From positions 1 to 64,000 of the forward strand of contig CAIQBO010000006.1 in NCBI GenBank assembly GCA_903870145.1: a stretch of DNA of 64,000 nt, written 5' to 3'. The stretch comes from an uncultured Burkholderiales bacterium (GTDB lineage: Bacteria; Pseudomonadota; Gammaproteobacteria; Burkholderiales; Burkholderiaceae_C). The notes beneath the pieces are model-generated. The model did no database searches. It worked only from the letters and a program-made list of their open reading frames with translations, and was not told where the DNA came from. Below, in pieces: positions 29,175 to 38,929 of the stretch. Within the stretch, counting starts at the first letter, position 1, and every line of letters begins with the position of its first letter. The translations under genes and the position numbers were made by a program.

Positions 29175-29846
29175 ATGAACCAAGACGAACTCAAAGCACT
29201 GGTTGGTCAAGCCGCACTTGCCTATGTGCAGCCAGGTGCCATTGTCGGGGTTGGCACAGGCTCCACGGTGAACAAATTCATTGATGCCTTGGCCACCTTG
29301 AAGAACACCATCAAGGGCGCAGTCTCCAGCTCGAAAGCCTCCACAGCACGCTTGAAGGCACTGGGCATTGAAGTTTTTGACAGCAACGATGTGCCCGAGT
29401 TGTCGGTCTACATTGATGGGGCTGATGAGATTGACCGGCAAGGTCACATGATCAAAGGCGGGGGTGCTGCCCTAACCAGAGAAAAAATTGTGGCTGCACA
29501 GTCCAAGCAATTTGTTTGCATTGCCGATGCATCGAAATTGGTCGACATACTAGGCGCTTTTCCCTTGCCTGTCGAGGTGATTCCGATGGCCAGCGCGCGC
29601 ATCATTCGTCAATTTCAAGCGATGGGCGCACAGGCCGGCATTCGACTGCAAGATGGGCAAGCCTTGGTGACCGACAACGGCCAGTACATCGTGGATGTCA
29701 GGGGTTTGAAAATTGCAAATCCGCTGGCTTTTGAGATGCAAATCAGCCAGTGGCCCGGGGTGGTCACGGTCGGCGTATTTGCAATTCAAAAAGCGCAAGT
29801 CTGTTTGCTGGGCACAGAAGCGGGCGTGCAGACTTTGCGGTTCTAA
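29175..29846 (+). CDS. rpiA: Ribose-5-phosphate isomerase A
   Basis: RpiA interconverts ribose-5-phosphate and ribulose-5-phosphate in the pentose phosphate pathway. The 223 residues carry [15 protein letters not shown], the YIDGADEID motif with catalytic aspartates, and [12 protein letters not shown], all diagnostic. A rho-independent terminator follows directly. Confidence 0.97.
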   Translation: MNQDELKALVGQAALAYVQPGAIVGVGTGSTVNKFIDALATLKNTIKGAVSSSKASTARLKALGIEVFDSNDVPELSVYIDGADEIDRQGHMIKGGGAALTREKIVAAQSKQFVCIADASKLVDILGAFPLPVEVIPMASARIIRQFQAMGAQAGIRLQDGQALVTDNGQYIVDVRGLKIANPLAFEMQISQWPGVVTVGVFAIQKAQVCLLGTEAGVQTLRF

Positions 29847-29849
29847 AGC

Positions 29850-29879
29850 CCTGCCAATTTGCGCTTGGCAGGCCCTTTT
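29850..29879 (+). terminator. Rho-independent terminator of rpiA
   Basis: CCTGCCAA (29850-29857) pairs with TTGGCAGG (29865-29872) around a 7-nt loop, followed by CCCTTTT. It lies 3 nt after the rpiA stop and 7 nt before the 3' end of convergent oligopeptidase A. Confidence 0.75.
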
Positions 29880-29885
29880 GGAGCC

Positions 29886-31931
29886 TCAGGCCTGCCCGGA
29901 CATACCTTGGTGACGCAAAAGCGCGCTCAACGACGGCTCGCGGCCCCTGAAGGCTTTGAACGAGTCAAGGGCAGGGCGGCTGCCCCCGGCCTCCAAGATC
30001 GCTTGGCGGTAGCGCCGACCGGTTTCTAGGCTGGGGCTGCCATCGGGCATGGCGGTCTCTTCAAAGGCGGCGTAGGCATCGGCCGACAAAACTTCAGCCC
30101 ATTTGTAGCTGTAATAACCGGCCGCATAGCCCCCGGCAAAGATATGGCTGAAAGTGTGTGCAGAGCGGTTGAAAGCGGGCGGTTTGAGAACGGCAACTTC
30201 TTCTCGCACCTGGTGCAAAATCGGCATGAAATCTTCGGAGGGTTTGTGGCTGGTGTGCAGCAGCATGTCGAGCAATGCGAGTTCGATTTGGCGCAGCGTT
30301 TGCAAGCCACTTTGAAAGTTTTTGGCGGCCACCATTTTGTCAAACAAGGCGCGCGGCAAGGGTGCTTGCGTATTCACATGGGCAGTCATGTGTTGCAGAA
30401 CCGACCACTCCCAGCAAAAATTTTCCATGAATTGGCTGGGCAACTCCACCGCATCCCATTCCACGCCGCTGATGCCAGATACATCGCGCTCATTGACTTG
30501 GGTCAGCATGTGGTGCAAGCCGTGACCAAACTCGTGGAACAGCGTGATCACGTCATCGTGCGTCAACAAAGCAGGATGCCCATCCACGCCTTCGGCAAAG
30601 TTGCACACCAATTGCGCCACGGGGGTTTGCAGGCTGTGTGTATCGGGGCGCAACCAACGGGCCCGCACATCGTCCATCCAGGCGCCGCCTCGCTTGCCTA
30701 CGCGGGCAGGCTGGTCCAGGTAAAACTGGCCGACCAATTGGCCCTCGCGCTCCATCCTGTAAAAGGCCACAGCAGGGTGCCACACAGGGGCTTTGTCGGG
30801 ATGGATGCTGACTTCAAACAGTGTCTCAATGATCTTGAACAAGCCTTGCAGAACCTTGGGCGCCGTGAAGTATTGCTTGACTTCCAATTCACTGAAGCTG
30901 TAGCGGGCTTCTTTGAGTTTTTCGCCAATGAAAGGCCAGTCCCAAGCCTGTGGGTCGGCCAATTGAAGGTGCTGCGCCGCAAAGTCCCGCATGTCTTGCA
31001 AGTCCTTTTCTGCAAAGGGCTTGGCACGCTGAGCCAAGTCGCGCAAAAAGGTGATGACTTTCTCAGGTGACTCGGCCATTTTGCTGGCCACCGAGACCTC
31101 TGCAAAATTTTCAAAGCCCAAGAGATGGGCTTCTTCTTCTCGCAGCTGCAAAATGTCTTGAATCAATTGGCTGTTGTCAAACTTTTGAGCTTCGGGCGCC
31201 GCTTGATCGGAAGCACGCGTGACGTAGGCTTGGTACATTTGCCGGCGCAAGCTGCTACTTTGGGCAAACTGCATGATGGGCAAATAACAAGGCATTTTCA
31301 AGCTGAGTTTGTAGTCCGCTTTGCCTTCTTTGGCTGCCGCCATGCGCGCTGCGTGTTGCACATCTTCTGGCACGCCTGCCAACTCGGCTTCGGTGACATA
31401 CAGGGCAAAACTGTCGGTGGCGTCCAGCGCGTTCTCGCTGAATTTTTGACTCAACTCGGCCATGCGTTCTTGGATCGCGGCGTAGCGCAATTTGGCTTGC
31501 CCCTGCAATTGCGCACCGCCCAAAACAAAGTTGCGCAATGCGTTGTGCTGGGCTTGGCGTTGTTCCGTGTTAAGGCTCTCCAAAGGTATCGATTTGTATT
31601 TGGCATACAAGCGCTCATCAGCCCCTAAACGGGTCCAAAATTCAGTCACCAAGGGCAAGGCTTCGTTGTAAGCGGCTCTGAGCTCGGGCGTATCGGCCAC
31701 ACTGTTCAAGTGGCTCACTGCGCCCCAAGCGCTGCTCAATTGTTCGGTGGCCACATCCAAGATTTTGGAGATCTCACTCCATTGGTTTGGAAAGGAGTCG
31801 GCTGTCACGGTTTGCAGGGCTTGAGAGGCGTTTTCCATCAAGTGCGCAACAGCCGGGTTGACGTGGCTTGGTTGGATTTGATCAAACAACGGCAACTCAG
31901 ATTTTTGCAGCAAAGGATTTGAATTTGTCAT
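29886..31931 (-). CDS. prlC: Oligopeptidase A (M3 family zinc metallopeptidase)
   Basis: This cytoplasmic endopeptidase degrades short peptides, including cleaved signal peptides. The 681 residues contain the zinc site HEFGHGLHH with the downstream glutamate in the VELPSQFMENFCWE region, and the family's YYSYKWAEVLSADAY near the C-terminus. The frame opens at a TTG (31970) overlapping the folD stop by 4 nt. I prefer ATG 31931 (MTNSNPLLQ), although no clear ribosome-binding site supports either. Probably co-transcribed with folD. Confidence 0.95.
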   Translation of the reverse strand: MTNSNPLLQKSELPLFDQIQPSHVNPAVAHLMENASQALQTVTADSFPNQWSEISKILDVATEQLSSAWGAVSHLNSVADTPELRAAYNEALPLVTEFWTRLGADERLYAKYKSIPLESLNTEQRQAQHNALRNFVLGGAQLQGQAKLRYAAIQERMAELSQKFSENALDATDSFALYVTEAELAGVPEDVQHAARMAAAKEGKADYKLSLKMPCYLPIMQFAQSSSLRRQMYQAYVTRASDQAAPEAQKFDNSQLIQDILQLREEEAHLLGFENFAEVSVASKMAESPEKVITFLRDLAQRAKPFAEKDLQDMRDFAAQHLQLADPQAWDWPFIGEKLKEARYSFSELEVKQYFTAPKVLQGLFKIIETLFEVSIHPDKAPVWHPAVAFYRMEREGQLVGQFYLDQPARVGKRGGAWMDDVRARWLRPDTHSLQTPVAQLVCNFAEGVDGHPALLTHDDVITLFHEFGHGLHHMLTQVNERDVSGISGVEWDAVELPSQFMENFCWEWSVLQHMTAHVNTQAPLPRALFDKMVAAKNFQSGLQTLRQIELALLDMLLHTSHKPSEDFMPILHQVREEVAVLKPPAFNRSAHTFSHIFAGGYAAGYYSYKWAEVLSADAYAAFEETAMPDGSPSLETGRRYRQAILEAGGSRPALDSFKAFRGREPSLSALLRHQGMSGQA

Positions 31932-31966
31932 GACATTGCAATGGGGGGTGTTGGCATTGAATGAGC

Positions 31967-32818
31967 TCAAGCCAAGCAGCGCTGCGCAGCCTCTAGCGTG
32001 TTGACCAGCAGCATGGTGATGGTCATCGGCCCCACACCGCCTGGCACGGGGGTGATGAAACTGGCAACTTGTTCAACGCCAGCAAAATCCACATCGCCGC
32101 ACAACTTGCCTTGCGCATTTCGGTTCATGCCGACATCAATCACACTGGCGCCGGGCTTGACCATGTCGGCTGTCAGCACATTGGGTTTTCCCACTGCGGC
32201 CACGATCACATCGGCCTGCAGCGTCAGGGCTTTCAAATCAGCGGTAGCACTGTGGCAAATGGTGACCGTCGCATTTTTTTGCAAGAGCATGAGGGCCATG
32301 GGTTTGCCCACAATGTTGCTTCTTCCAATCACGACAGCGTGTTTTCCGCGCAGGTCATACGCAATACTTTCCAACATCTTCATGCAGCCATAAGGTGTGC
32401 AAGGCCAAAAGCCGGGCATTCCCGTCATGAGTGCACCGGCACTGGCAATGTGAAATCCGTCGACGTCCTTGGCGGGGTCGATGGCTTCAATCACTTTTTG
32501 CGCGTCGATGTGGGCGGGCAGTGGCAATTGAACCAAGATGCCGTGAATTTGAGGGTCGTTGTTCAGCGCCTCAATGCGCAGTAAAAGCGCGTCTTGGCTC
32601 AAAGTATCGGGGTGTTTTTCCAGCAAAGAAAAAAAGCCACTGTCTTGGCAAGCCTTGACTTTGTTGCGCACATAGACATGGCTGGCCGCGTTCTCGCCGA
32701 CCAAAACCACAGCCAAGCCTGGCGTGACGCCCTTTGATTTCAAGGCCAGGGCGCGCTGGGCAACTTGGCCTCTGAGTTCTTGAGAGATTGCATTGCCATC
32801 AATGCGTTGGGCTGTCAT
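31967..32818 (-). CDS. folD: Bifunctional methylenetetrahydrofolate dehydrogenase / cyclohydrolase
   Basis: FolD oxidises 5,10-methylene-THF to methenyl-THF and hydrolyses it to 10-formyl-THF, supplying one-carbon units. The 283 residues include [14 protein letters not shown] with the catalytic lysine, [25 protein letters not shown] for NADP, and the C-terminal [15 protein letters not shown]. Length is normal. The gene is followed directly by oligopeptidase A. Confidence 0.97.
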   Translation of the reverse strand: MTAQRIDGNAISQELRGQVAQRALALKSKGVTPGLAVVLVGENAASHVYVRNKVKACQDSGFFSLLEKHPDTLSQDALLLRIEALNNDPQIHGILVQLPLPAHIDAQKVIEAIDPAKDVDGFHIASAGALMTGMPGFWPCTPYGCMKMLESIAYDLRGKHAVVIGRSNIVGKPMALMLLQKNATVTICHSATADLKALTLQADVIVAAVGKPNVLTADMVKPGASVIDVGMNRNAQGKLCGDVDFAGVEQVASFITPVPGGVGPMTITMLLVNTLEAAQRCLA

Positions 32819-32859
32819 ATAAATTTAAGCTTCTCGATCGTCTAAGGAGGCCTGGTGGA

Positions 32860-33486
32860 TCAACTCTTTGGAGCACTTTTTCTCAAAGCAATTTTTAGCA
32901 AATCAGCCACAGTGTTGGCGTTTAATTTTTCCATGATATTGGCGCGGTGCGCTTCCACCGTTTTGATGCTGATGCCCAGATCGTCGGCAATTTGTTTGTT
33001 CAAGCGGCCGGCCACAATGCGCTCCAGCACTTGCGCTTCGCGGCTTGTGAGTTTGGAGAGCAAAGCGTCTCGGGTGGCTGCGGTTTGGTGTTCTGCGAAA
33101 GTATCGCGTGCGCTGTCGAGCATGCGCTCAACCAAGGCCAGCAACTCATCTTCTTTAAAGGGTTTTTGGATAAAATCCATGGCTCCTTTTTTCATGGTGT
33201 TGACCGCCATGGGTACATCGCCATGGCCTGTGATGAACACGATCGGCAGTGGCGAGCGGCGCTCGACCAAACGGTCTTGCAATTCAAGGCCCGTCATGCC
33301 GCCCATGCGAATGTCTGCGATCAGGCAGGCCACCTCTCTGGCATCGTACCGACCCAGAAAAGATTCAGCCGAGTCAAAACAACGCACGCGGTAGTCCTTG
33401 CCCTCAAGCAACCATTGCAGGGAATCACGCACGGCTTCGTCGTCGTCAACAACGTAAACCGTGCCTTTTTTTGGAATCAAACTCAT
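32860..33486 (-). CDS. FixJ-type response regulator (receiver + LuxR helix-turn-helix)
   Basis: The 208 residues have a receiver domain with acidic pocket VVDDDE (13-17), phospho-acceptor Asp58 (LIADIRMGG), the switch threonine in FITGHGD, and lysine in QKPF. A linker and a LuxR/FixJ-type helix-turn-helix follow (LTSREAQVLERIVAGRLNKQIADDLGISIKTVEAHR). The longer frame reaches into the kinase gene. ATG 33486 overlaps the kinase stop by 4 nt (ATGA), so the two are translationally coupled. The targets are unknown; the divergent aceE operon is the nearest candidate. Confidence 0.93.
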   Translation of the reverse strand: MSLIPKKGTVYVVDDDEAVRDSLQWLLEGKDYRVRCFDSAESFLGRYDAREVACLIADIRMGGMTGLELQDRLVERRSPLPIVFITGHGDVPMAVNTMKKGAMDFIQKPFKEDELLALVERMLDSARDTFAEHQTAATRDALLSKLTSREAQVLERIVAGRLNKQIADDLGISIKTVEAHRANIMEKLNANTVADLLKIALRKSAPKS

Positions 33487-36074
33487 AGGGTGCCCCCGGT
33501 TTTGCTTGCAGAAACTGTCGATTCGGTACTCATAGCTGGAATCCAAAAGGAAAAACAGCATCCGATGACTTCGTCGGCATTGTAGATGTTCTCAGCCGCG
33601 ATTCGGCCTTGGTGCGACTCCACAATGGTTCGGCATAAATTCAGGCCAATGCCCATGCCTTCGACTTTGGTGGAGAAAAAAGCTTCGTACAAGTGGTCCA
33701 GCACTTGCGGGGGCAAGCCTTTTCCGGTGTCTGTGACCGAAAAATGGACCACAGGGACATCGTCCATTGTTTGCGGCACCACGCGCAATTCCACATGGCG
33801 CTGGCTCGCGGGGCGCTTGGCATTGTCAATTGATTCGGCGGCGTTTTTCAGCAAATTGACCAAGACCTGCTCAATCAAAATAGGATCGACGCACAGCAAT
33901 GGCAAGCGGGCGGCCACGTGGTGCGTCAGGCGCACATTGGCCCTGCGCAACTCAATCTCTGCCAACTCGAGCGCCTCGGCCACCATGGTACTGACCTGCG
34001 CATTGCTGCGGTTGGGCTCGCTTCGTTTGACGAATGCGCGAATGCGTTGAATGATTTGTCCAGCGCGCTGTGCTTGATGCGCTGTTTTCTCCAGAGCCCA
34101 GATCAAATCTTTTTCTTCGATTTGTTGACCTTTGATGCGTGAGACCATGCCATTGCAATAATTGCTGATGGCCGTCAGCGGTTGATTCAATTCATGCGCC
34201 ACGCTGGAAGCCATCTCGCCCATGGTGATCAAGCGACTGGCGGTTTGAGCGCGCTCGGCTTGCTGCGCTGCCACTGCTTGGGCTTGACGGCGCGGTGTGA
34301 TGTCTGTGGCGATCACCAGTTGGGCCAATCGGCCATCCGCCCAGTTGATGTAACGTGTGCGAATTTCCAGCCACTTGCCCAAGGGCGTGAGAAAAATTTC
34401 AGCCCGCTCCGCAGGCGCCACTGTCAAGCTCTCCGTGGGCAGGCCTGCCAAGGCGTCCACATCGTCATGGCCTTCTTCGAGAGGCGGCAAGTCCAGCATG
34501 CCGGCTTTCTCCACCAACTCCAAGTGGCCTTTTGTGTCGTCACCAAACCATTGTCGATACAGTTTGTTGGCGAACAGCAACTCTGCTCGTCCAAGCGGGG
34601 CTACCGAGACCGAGGCGTCCAAGGCCTCCAACACGATGGTGAAGCGTTCGTGCGACGTGGCCAATTGTTCGCGTATTCGGTTGGGCTCGGTGATGTCGGT
34701 CATGGAGGTCATCCAGCCGGTTTGCAAACCCATGGCATCGATCAAGGGCGAGACATACAAGCGCGCATCAAACAGGCTTTCATTTTTGCGTTTGACCCTG
34801 ACTTGAAAGCCGCCGGTGGTGTGGCGCCCACTTAACTCATCATCCAATCGGGACATCAGCAATTCACGGTCTTGCTCTGGCCAATAGGGAAAGGGAGCCA
34901 CAGCACCCACCAGTTCTTCCTCGCTCCACCCAGTCATCTGGCAAAAGGCTAAATTCACATAGGTAATGCGCCCCTCCAAATCAAGCGCACGCATGCCCGT
35001 GAGCATAGAGTTTTCCATGGCGCGCCTGAAATTGGTTTCAGTTACCAGGGCCTTTTGCGTTTGCAATCTCTTGCGCGTGTGGCCCCAATTGCCAATCAGC
35101 ATCCAAGCTGTCATCAGGCTCAAAAAACTGACCAACCAAAACAGCCCGCTGCCCACCAAGTCTTGCGAAGTTCGCCAGGCCTGTGCGCGCAAAATCAAAC
35201 CATTTCCAACTGGCGAAACAGGCACTTCAAATTCGTTGTTTTGGAACGCAGCGCCAGGTATAAAACTCCATAAACTGATGCGCTTGGGGATGGCTTGGCC
35301 CGCGATCAAATGGCCTTCACTGTCGAGAAGGGAAACGGCATATTTGGCCAATATTTCGGTGGGAACGCCATAGCGCAATAGATTGTCAATGGCGTATTCA
35401 CCCATCAAAACGCCACTGAATTTGCCCTGGTTGGTGCTCAGGGGTGTGTGCAGCTGGAGCACCGCTGCAGCTTGGCTGTTTTCAAGTGATTGCCCTGGGG
35501 GTTTGGGCGTTCCTGTGTTTGGGGTGGCGATGCTGCCCGCCTCTTGCGCGTAGACCGGCTGCATGAGGTCACGGGCCAAACTGTAGTTGTTCTCAGTCTC
35601 GCCCCACTTTAATATTTCACCAGTTTTCCAGCGTTGGTTCGTGATCACACTGGGGGCTGTTTGGCTGGCCAAAATACGCCGTTTGTCGTCGATCCAAACC
35701 AGGGCTTGTAATTCAGGGTTTTGCATGACCAAGGCTTCTGCGCGGCTCATGAAAACCTCAATGTCCAAATCTTTGTTGGCCATATCGCGCGCCAAGCGCA
35801 TGATTTGCTCTTGACGCTCTAAGAGGCGCAGGCGCAGTCTTTGCTGGCCGTATTCGACATCTCTTTTGACGGCTTCTTGTTCGCGGTCGATTTCTTCATA
35901 GCGCAAATAGCCAAATGAAAACACAATGGCGGCAAAGAACAGCAATACAGCGACCAGCGGAGCGAGCATGGCAAATCTGTCCTGATGCCATGGTGTGAGC
36001 CGCCTCCACCATCGCCGCCACCATTTGGCAGGCTTCAGGGCAGCCAAGCTTTGTTTGACGTTGCGAGTCTTCAT
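33483..36074 (-). CDS. Membrane PAS-domain sensor histidine kinase
   Basis: The 863-residue kinase has a basic N-terminus, a membrane segment at about 35-57, and a large periplasmic sensor region (58-308) with Cache-like spacing. A second membrane segment lies at 309-330 and PAS domains at about 345-465 and 475-595. The HisKA H-box GEMASSVAHELNQPLTAI has His627. The HATPase domain shows N (LVNLLKNAAES), G1 (VTDTGKGLPP) and G2 (GMGIGLNL) boxes. It resembles FixL/DctB-type kinases, but there is no obvious heme histidine context in the PAS domains. The ligand is unknown. It is divergent from aceE. Confidence 0.93.
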   Translation of the reverse strand: MKTRNVKQSLAALKPAKWWRRWWRRLTPWHQDRFAMLAPLVAVLLFFAAIVFSFGYLRYEEIDREQEAVKRDVEYGQQRLRLRLLERQEQIMRLARDMANKDLDIEVFMSRAEALVMQNPELQALVWIDDKRRILASQTAPSVITNQRWKTGEILKWGETENNYSLARDLMQPVYAQEAGSIATPNTGTPKPPGQSLENSQAAAVLQLHTPLSTNQGKFSGVLMGEYAIDNLLRYGVPTEILAKYAVSLLDSEGHLIAGQAIPKRISLWSFIPGAAFQNNEFEVPVSPVGNGLILRAQAWRTSQDLVGSGLFWLVSFLSLMTAWMLIGNWGHTRKRLQTQKALVTETNFRRAMENSMLTGMRALDLEGRITYVNLAFCQMTGWSEEELVGAVAPFPYWPEQDRELLMSRLDDELSGRHTTGGFQVRVKRKNESLFDARLYVSPLIDAMGLQTGWMTSMTDITEPNRIREQLATSHERFTIVLEALDASVSVAPLGRAELLFANKLYRQWFGDDTKGHLELVEKAGMLDLPPLEEGHDDVDALAGLPTESLTVAPAERAEIFLTPLGKWLEIRTRYINWADGRLAQLVIATDITPRRQAQAVAAQQAERAQTASRLITMGEMASSVAHELNQPLTAISNYCNGMVSRIKGQQIEEKDLIWALEKTAHQAQRAGQIIQRIRAFVKRSEPNRSNAQVSTMVAEALELAEIELRRANVRLTHHVAARLPLLCVDPILIEQVLVNLLKNAAESIDNAKRPASQRHVELRVVPQTMDDVPVVHFSVTDTGKGLPPQVLDHLYEAFFSTKVEGMGIGLNLCRTIVESHQGRIAAENIYNADEVIGCCFSFWIPAMSTESTVSASKTGGTL

Positions 36075-36089
36075 TTGTGAAGTTTAGGG

Positions 36090-36123
36090 TAAACACTCCT
36101 CTCAATATTTCGTATTATGAAAT
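36090..36123 (+). promoter_or_regulatory. Predicted aceE promoter overlapped by an operator-like palindrome
   Basis: TAAACA (36090-36095) and TATTAT (36113-36118) are 17 nt apart. The imperfect palindrome ATTTCGTATTATGAAAT (36107-36123, one mismatched pair) covers the -10, a classic position for a repressor site. Its form resembles IclR-type operators, and I found no PdhR-type site (AATTGGTnnnACCAATT). The regulator is unknown. Confidence 0.45.
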
Positions 36124-36135
36124 GATTAGGCACCA

Positions 36136-36151
36136 TTTGAAATTTTTCAAA
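36136..36151. promoter_or_regulatory. Inverted repeat in the predicted aceE leader
   Basis: TTTGAA-ATTT-TTCAAA is a perfect 6-bp inverted repeat with a 4-nt spacer, 18 nt downstream of the predicted -10 and 55 nt upstream of the aceE ATG. It could be a second protein-binding site or a small hairpin in the leader. AT-rich sequence makes such repeats easy to form by chance. Confidence 0.35.
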
Positions 36152-36205
36152 AATATGAGACAATTCGGACAAGCTTGGAACAGCAAACAAAGAGGAGAAC
36201 AAACC

Positions 36206-38902
36206 ATGAACGCTGAAACACCGAACAAAGTCTTGCCTGATTTAGACGCTCAGGAGACACGTGAGTGGATGGACGCATTGTCCGCTGTGATCGAAAAAGA
36301 AGGTGGGGAGCGCGCGCACTTTTTGTTAGAACAACTGCTCGAGCATGCCCGCGAAAACAGCATCGACATGCCATTTTCAGCCACCACTGGTTATGTCAAC
36401 ACGATCGAGGTCGATCAGCAAGCCAATTGCCCAGGCAACATTGAGATAGAGGAGCGCCTGCGCGCCTACATGCGCTGGAATGCCATGGCCATGGTGGTCA
36501 AGGCCAACCGCCACAACCCCGAGGACGGCGGTGACCTGGGCGGCCACATTGGCTCGTTTGCATCATTGGCGCACATGTTTGGTGCTGGATTCAACCATTT
36601 TTGGCATGCTGAAAGCGAAAACCATGGTGGTGATTGTTTGTACATCCAAGGCCATGTCTCTCCCGGCGTCTATGCACGTGCTTACATGGAAGGACGATTG
36701 ACGGAAGAGCAGTTGCTGAACTTTCGCCAAGAAGTTGATGGCAAGGGTTTGTCGAGTTACCCACACCCCAAATTGATGCCTGATTTTTGGCAGTTTCCAA
36801 CAGTCTCCATGGGCTTGGGCCCCTTGATGGCGATTTACCAAGCTCGCTTTTTGAAATATTTGCACGCCCGTGGCATAGCCAATACCGAGAACCGCAAAGT
36901 CTGGGTTTTTTGCGGCGATGGTGAAATGGACGAGGTCGAATCTTTGGGTGCCATAGGTTTGGCCGCACGTGAGAACTTGGACAATTTGATCTTCGTGGTC
37001 AATTGCAATTTGCAGCGCTTGGATGGCCCTGTTCGTGGCAACGGCAAAATCATCCAAGAACTCGAGGGCGAGTTTCGAGGCTCAGGCTGGAACGTGATCA
37101 AGCTGCTTTGGGGCAGCGATTGGGACGCGCTGTTGGCGCGCGACAAAGACGGCGCACTGCGCCGCATCATGATGAGCACTTTGGACGGCGACTACCAAGC
37201 ATTCAAAGCCAATGATGGCGCCTATGTTCGCAAGCATTTCTTTGGGCGCGATCCCAAAACTTTAGAAATGGTCTCGCACATGAGCGACGATGATATTTGG
37301 AACCTGCGCCGCGGCGGTCATGATCCGAAAAAAGTCTACGCGGCCTACCACCAAGCTGTGAATCACAAAGGTCAACCCACGGTGCTGCTGATCAAAACGG
37401 TCAAAGGCTTTGGCATGGGCAAATCAGGTGAAGGTAAAAACACCGTTCACCAAACCAAGAAACTGACCGACGAAGACATCAAAATTTTCCGTGACCGTTT
37501 CAATTTGCCGATTCCAGACAGTGAGCTGTCGAAAATTCCGTTTTACAAACCCGCTGAAGACACCCCCGAGATGCGCTATTTGCACGAGCGGCGTAAGGCC
37601 TTGGGTGGTTACTTGCCGCATCGCCGCACGAAAGCCGATGAACAGTTCACTGTGCCCGCACTGGAGACATTCAAAGCAGTGCTTGAACCCACGGCTGAAG
37701 GTCGGGAAATTTCAACCACACAGGCCTATGTGCGCTTCTTAACGCAGTTGCTGCGTGACCAAGCCTTGGGCCCGCGCGTGGTGCCAATTTTAGTTGATGA
37801 GGCACGCACTTTCGGCATGGAAGGCTTGTTTAGGCAAATTGGAATTTACAACCCAGCAGGCCAGCAATACACCCCCGTCGACAAAGACCAAGTGATGTAT
37901 TACAAAGAAGACAAAGCCGGCCAAATTCTGCAAGAAGGCATCAACGAAGCTGGCGGCATGTCCAGCTGGATCGCGGCGGCCACGAGCTACAGCACCAGCA
38001 ACCGCATCATGCTGCCGTTTTATGTGTACTACTCCATGTTTGGCTTCCAGCGCGTGGGTGATTTGGCCTGGGCCGCAGGCGACATGCAAGCACGTGGCTT
38101 CTTATTGGGCGGCACTTCAGGGCGCACCACCTTGAACGGCGAAGGCTTGCAACACGAAGACGGCCACAGCCATATATTGGCTGGAACCATTCCCAATTGC
38201 ATCAGTTACGACCCAACTTTTGCGCACGAGGTGGGCGTCATCTTGCATCACGGAATGAAACGCATGGTGGAAAAACAAGACAACGTTTTTTATTACTTGA
38301 CCTTGCTCAACGAGAACTACGCCATGCCCGGTTTAACGCCAGGCACAGAGGAGCAGATCATTCAAGGCATGTATTTGTGCAAAGCCGGTGGCAAAAACAA
38401 GTTGCGTGTTCAGTTGATGGGATCAGGCACCATTTTGCGCGAATCATTGGCAGCGCAAGAGCTGCTGGCCAAGGACTGGGGCATAGCTGCCGATGTTTGG
38501 AGTTGCCCCAGCTTCAACGAATTGACCCGCAATGGCCAAGACGCAGAACGTTTCAATTTGCTGCACCCACTTGAATCACCGCGCGTTCCATTTGTGGCGC
38601 AGCAGTTGAGCAAGCACGATGGCCCTGTGATCGCTTCAACCGATTACATGAAAGCCTACGCAGAGCAAATACGACCCTATCTGCCCAAAGGTCGGACCTT
38701 CAAAGTGCTGGGCACCGATGGTTTTGGGCGCAGCGACTTCCGCAGTAAATTGCGTGAGCACTTTGAAATCAACCGTCACTTCATTGTGGTGGCAGCGCTC
38801 AAAGCCTTGAGCGAAGAGGGTGCGCTACCAGTGGCCAAAGTGGCAGAGGCCTTGAAGCAGTACGGCATTCAGACTGACAAAGTCAACCCACTTTACGCTT
38901 GA
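36206..38902 (+). CDS. aceE: Pyruvate dehydrogenase E1 component (homodimeric)
   Basis: AceE is the thiamine-diphosphate E1 that decarboxylates pyruvate and acetylates the E2 lipoyl group. The 898 residues are of the homodimeric type, with GGHIGSFAS near the N-terminus, the ThDP motif GDGEMDEVESLGAI (about 233) closing with NCNLQRLDGPVRGN, and a C-terminal transketolase-like domain (GEGLQHEDGHSH). The open frame starts at 36077, but ATG 36206 has AGGAG 8 nt upstream and fits the family. First gene of aceE-aceF-lpdA, divergent from the histidine kinase. Confidence 0.97.
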   Translation: MNAETPNKVLPDLDAQETREWMDALSAVIEKEGGERAHFLLEQLLEHARENSIDMPFSATTGYVNTIEVDQQANCPGNIEIEERLRAYMRWNAMAMVVKANRHNPEDGGDLGGHIGSFASLAHMFGAGFNHFWHAESENHGGDCLYIQGHVSPGVYARAYMEGRLTEEQLLNFRQEVDGKGLSSYPHPKLMPDFWQFPTVSMGLGPLMAIYQARFLKYLHARGIANTENRKVWVFCGDGEMDEVESLGAIGLAARENLDNLIFVVNCNLQRLDGPVRGNGKIIQELEGEFRGSGWNVIKLLWGSDWDALLARDKDGALRRIMMSTLDGDYQAFKANDGAYVRKHFFGRDPKTLEMVSHMSDDDIWNLRRGGHDPKKVYAAYHQAVNHKGQPTVLLIKTVKGFGMGKSGEGKNTVHQTKKLTDEDIKIFRDRFNLPIPDSELSKIPFYKPAEDTPEMRYLHERRKALGGYLPHRRTKADEQFTVPALETFKAVLEPTAEGREISTTQAYVRFLTQLLRDQALGPRVVPILVDEARTFGMEGLFRQIGIYNPAGQQYTPVDKDQVMYYKEDKAGQILQEGINEAGGMSSWIAAATSYSTSNRIMLPFYVYYSMFGFQRVGDLAWAAGDMQARGFLLGGTSGRTTLNGEGLQHEDGHSHILAGTIPNCISYDPTFAHEVGVILHHGMKRMVEKQDNVFYYLTLLNENYAMPGLTPGTEEQIIQGMYLCKAGGKNKLRVQLMGSGTILRESLAAQELLAKDWGIAADVWSCPSFNELTRNGQDAERFNLLHPLESPRVPFVAQQLSKHDGPVIASTDYMKAYAEQIRPYLPKGRTFKVLGTDGFGRSDFRSKLREHFEINRHFIVVAALKALSEEGALPVAKVAEALKQYGIQTDKVNPLYA

Positions 38903-38929
38903 TCAAAATAATATCAGTTGGAGACACAT

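Noticed and set aside
30144-31070. 308-residue frame antisense to oligopeptidase A
   Set aside because: It mirrors a strongly conserved coding sequence on the other strand; long antisense frames are common with this codon use and it has no motif.
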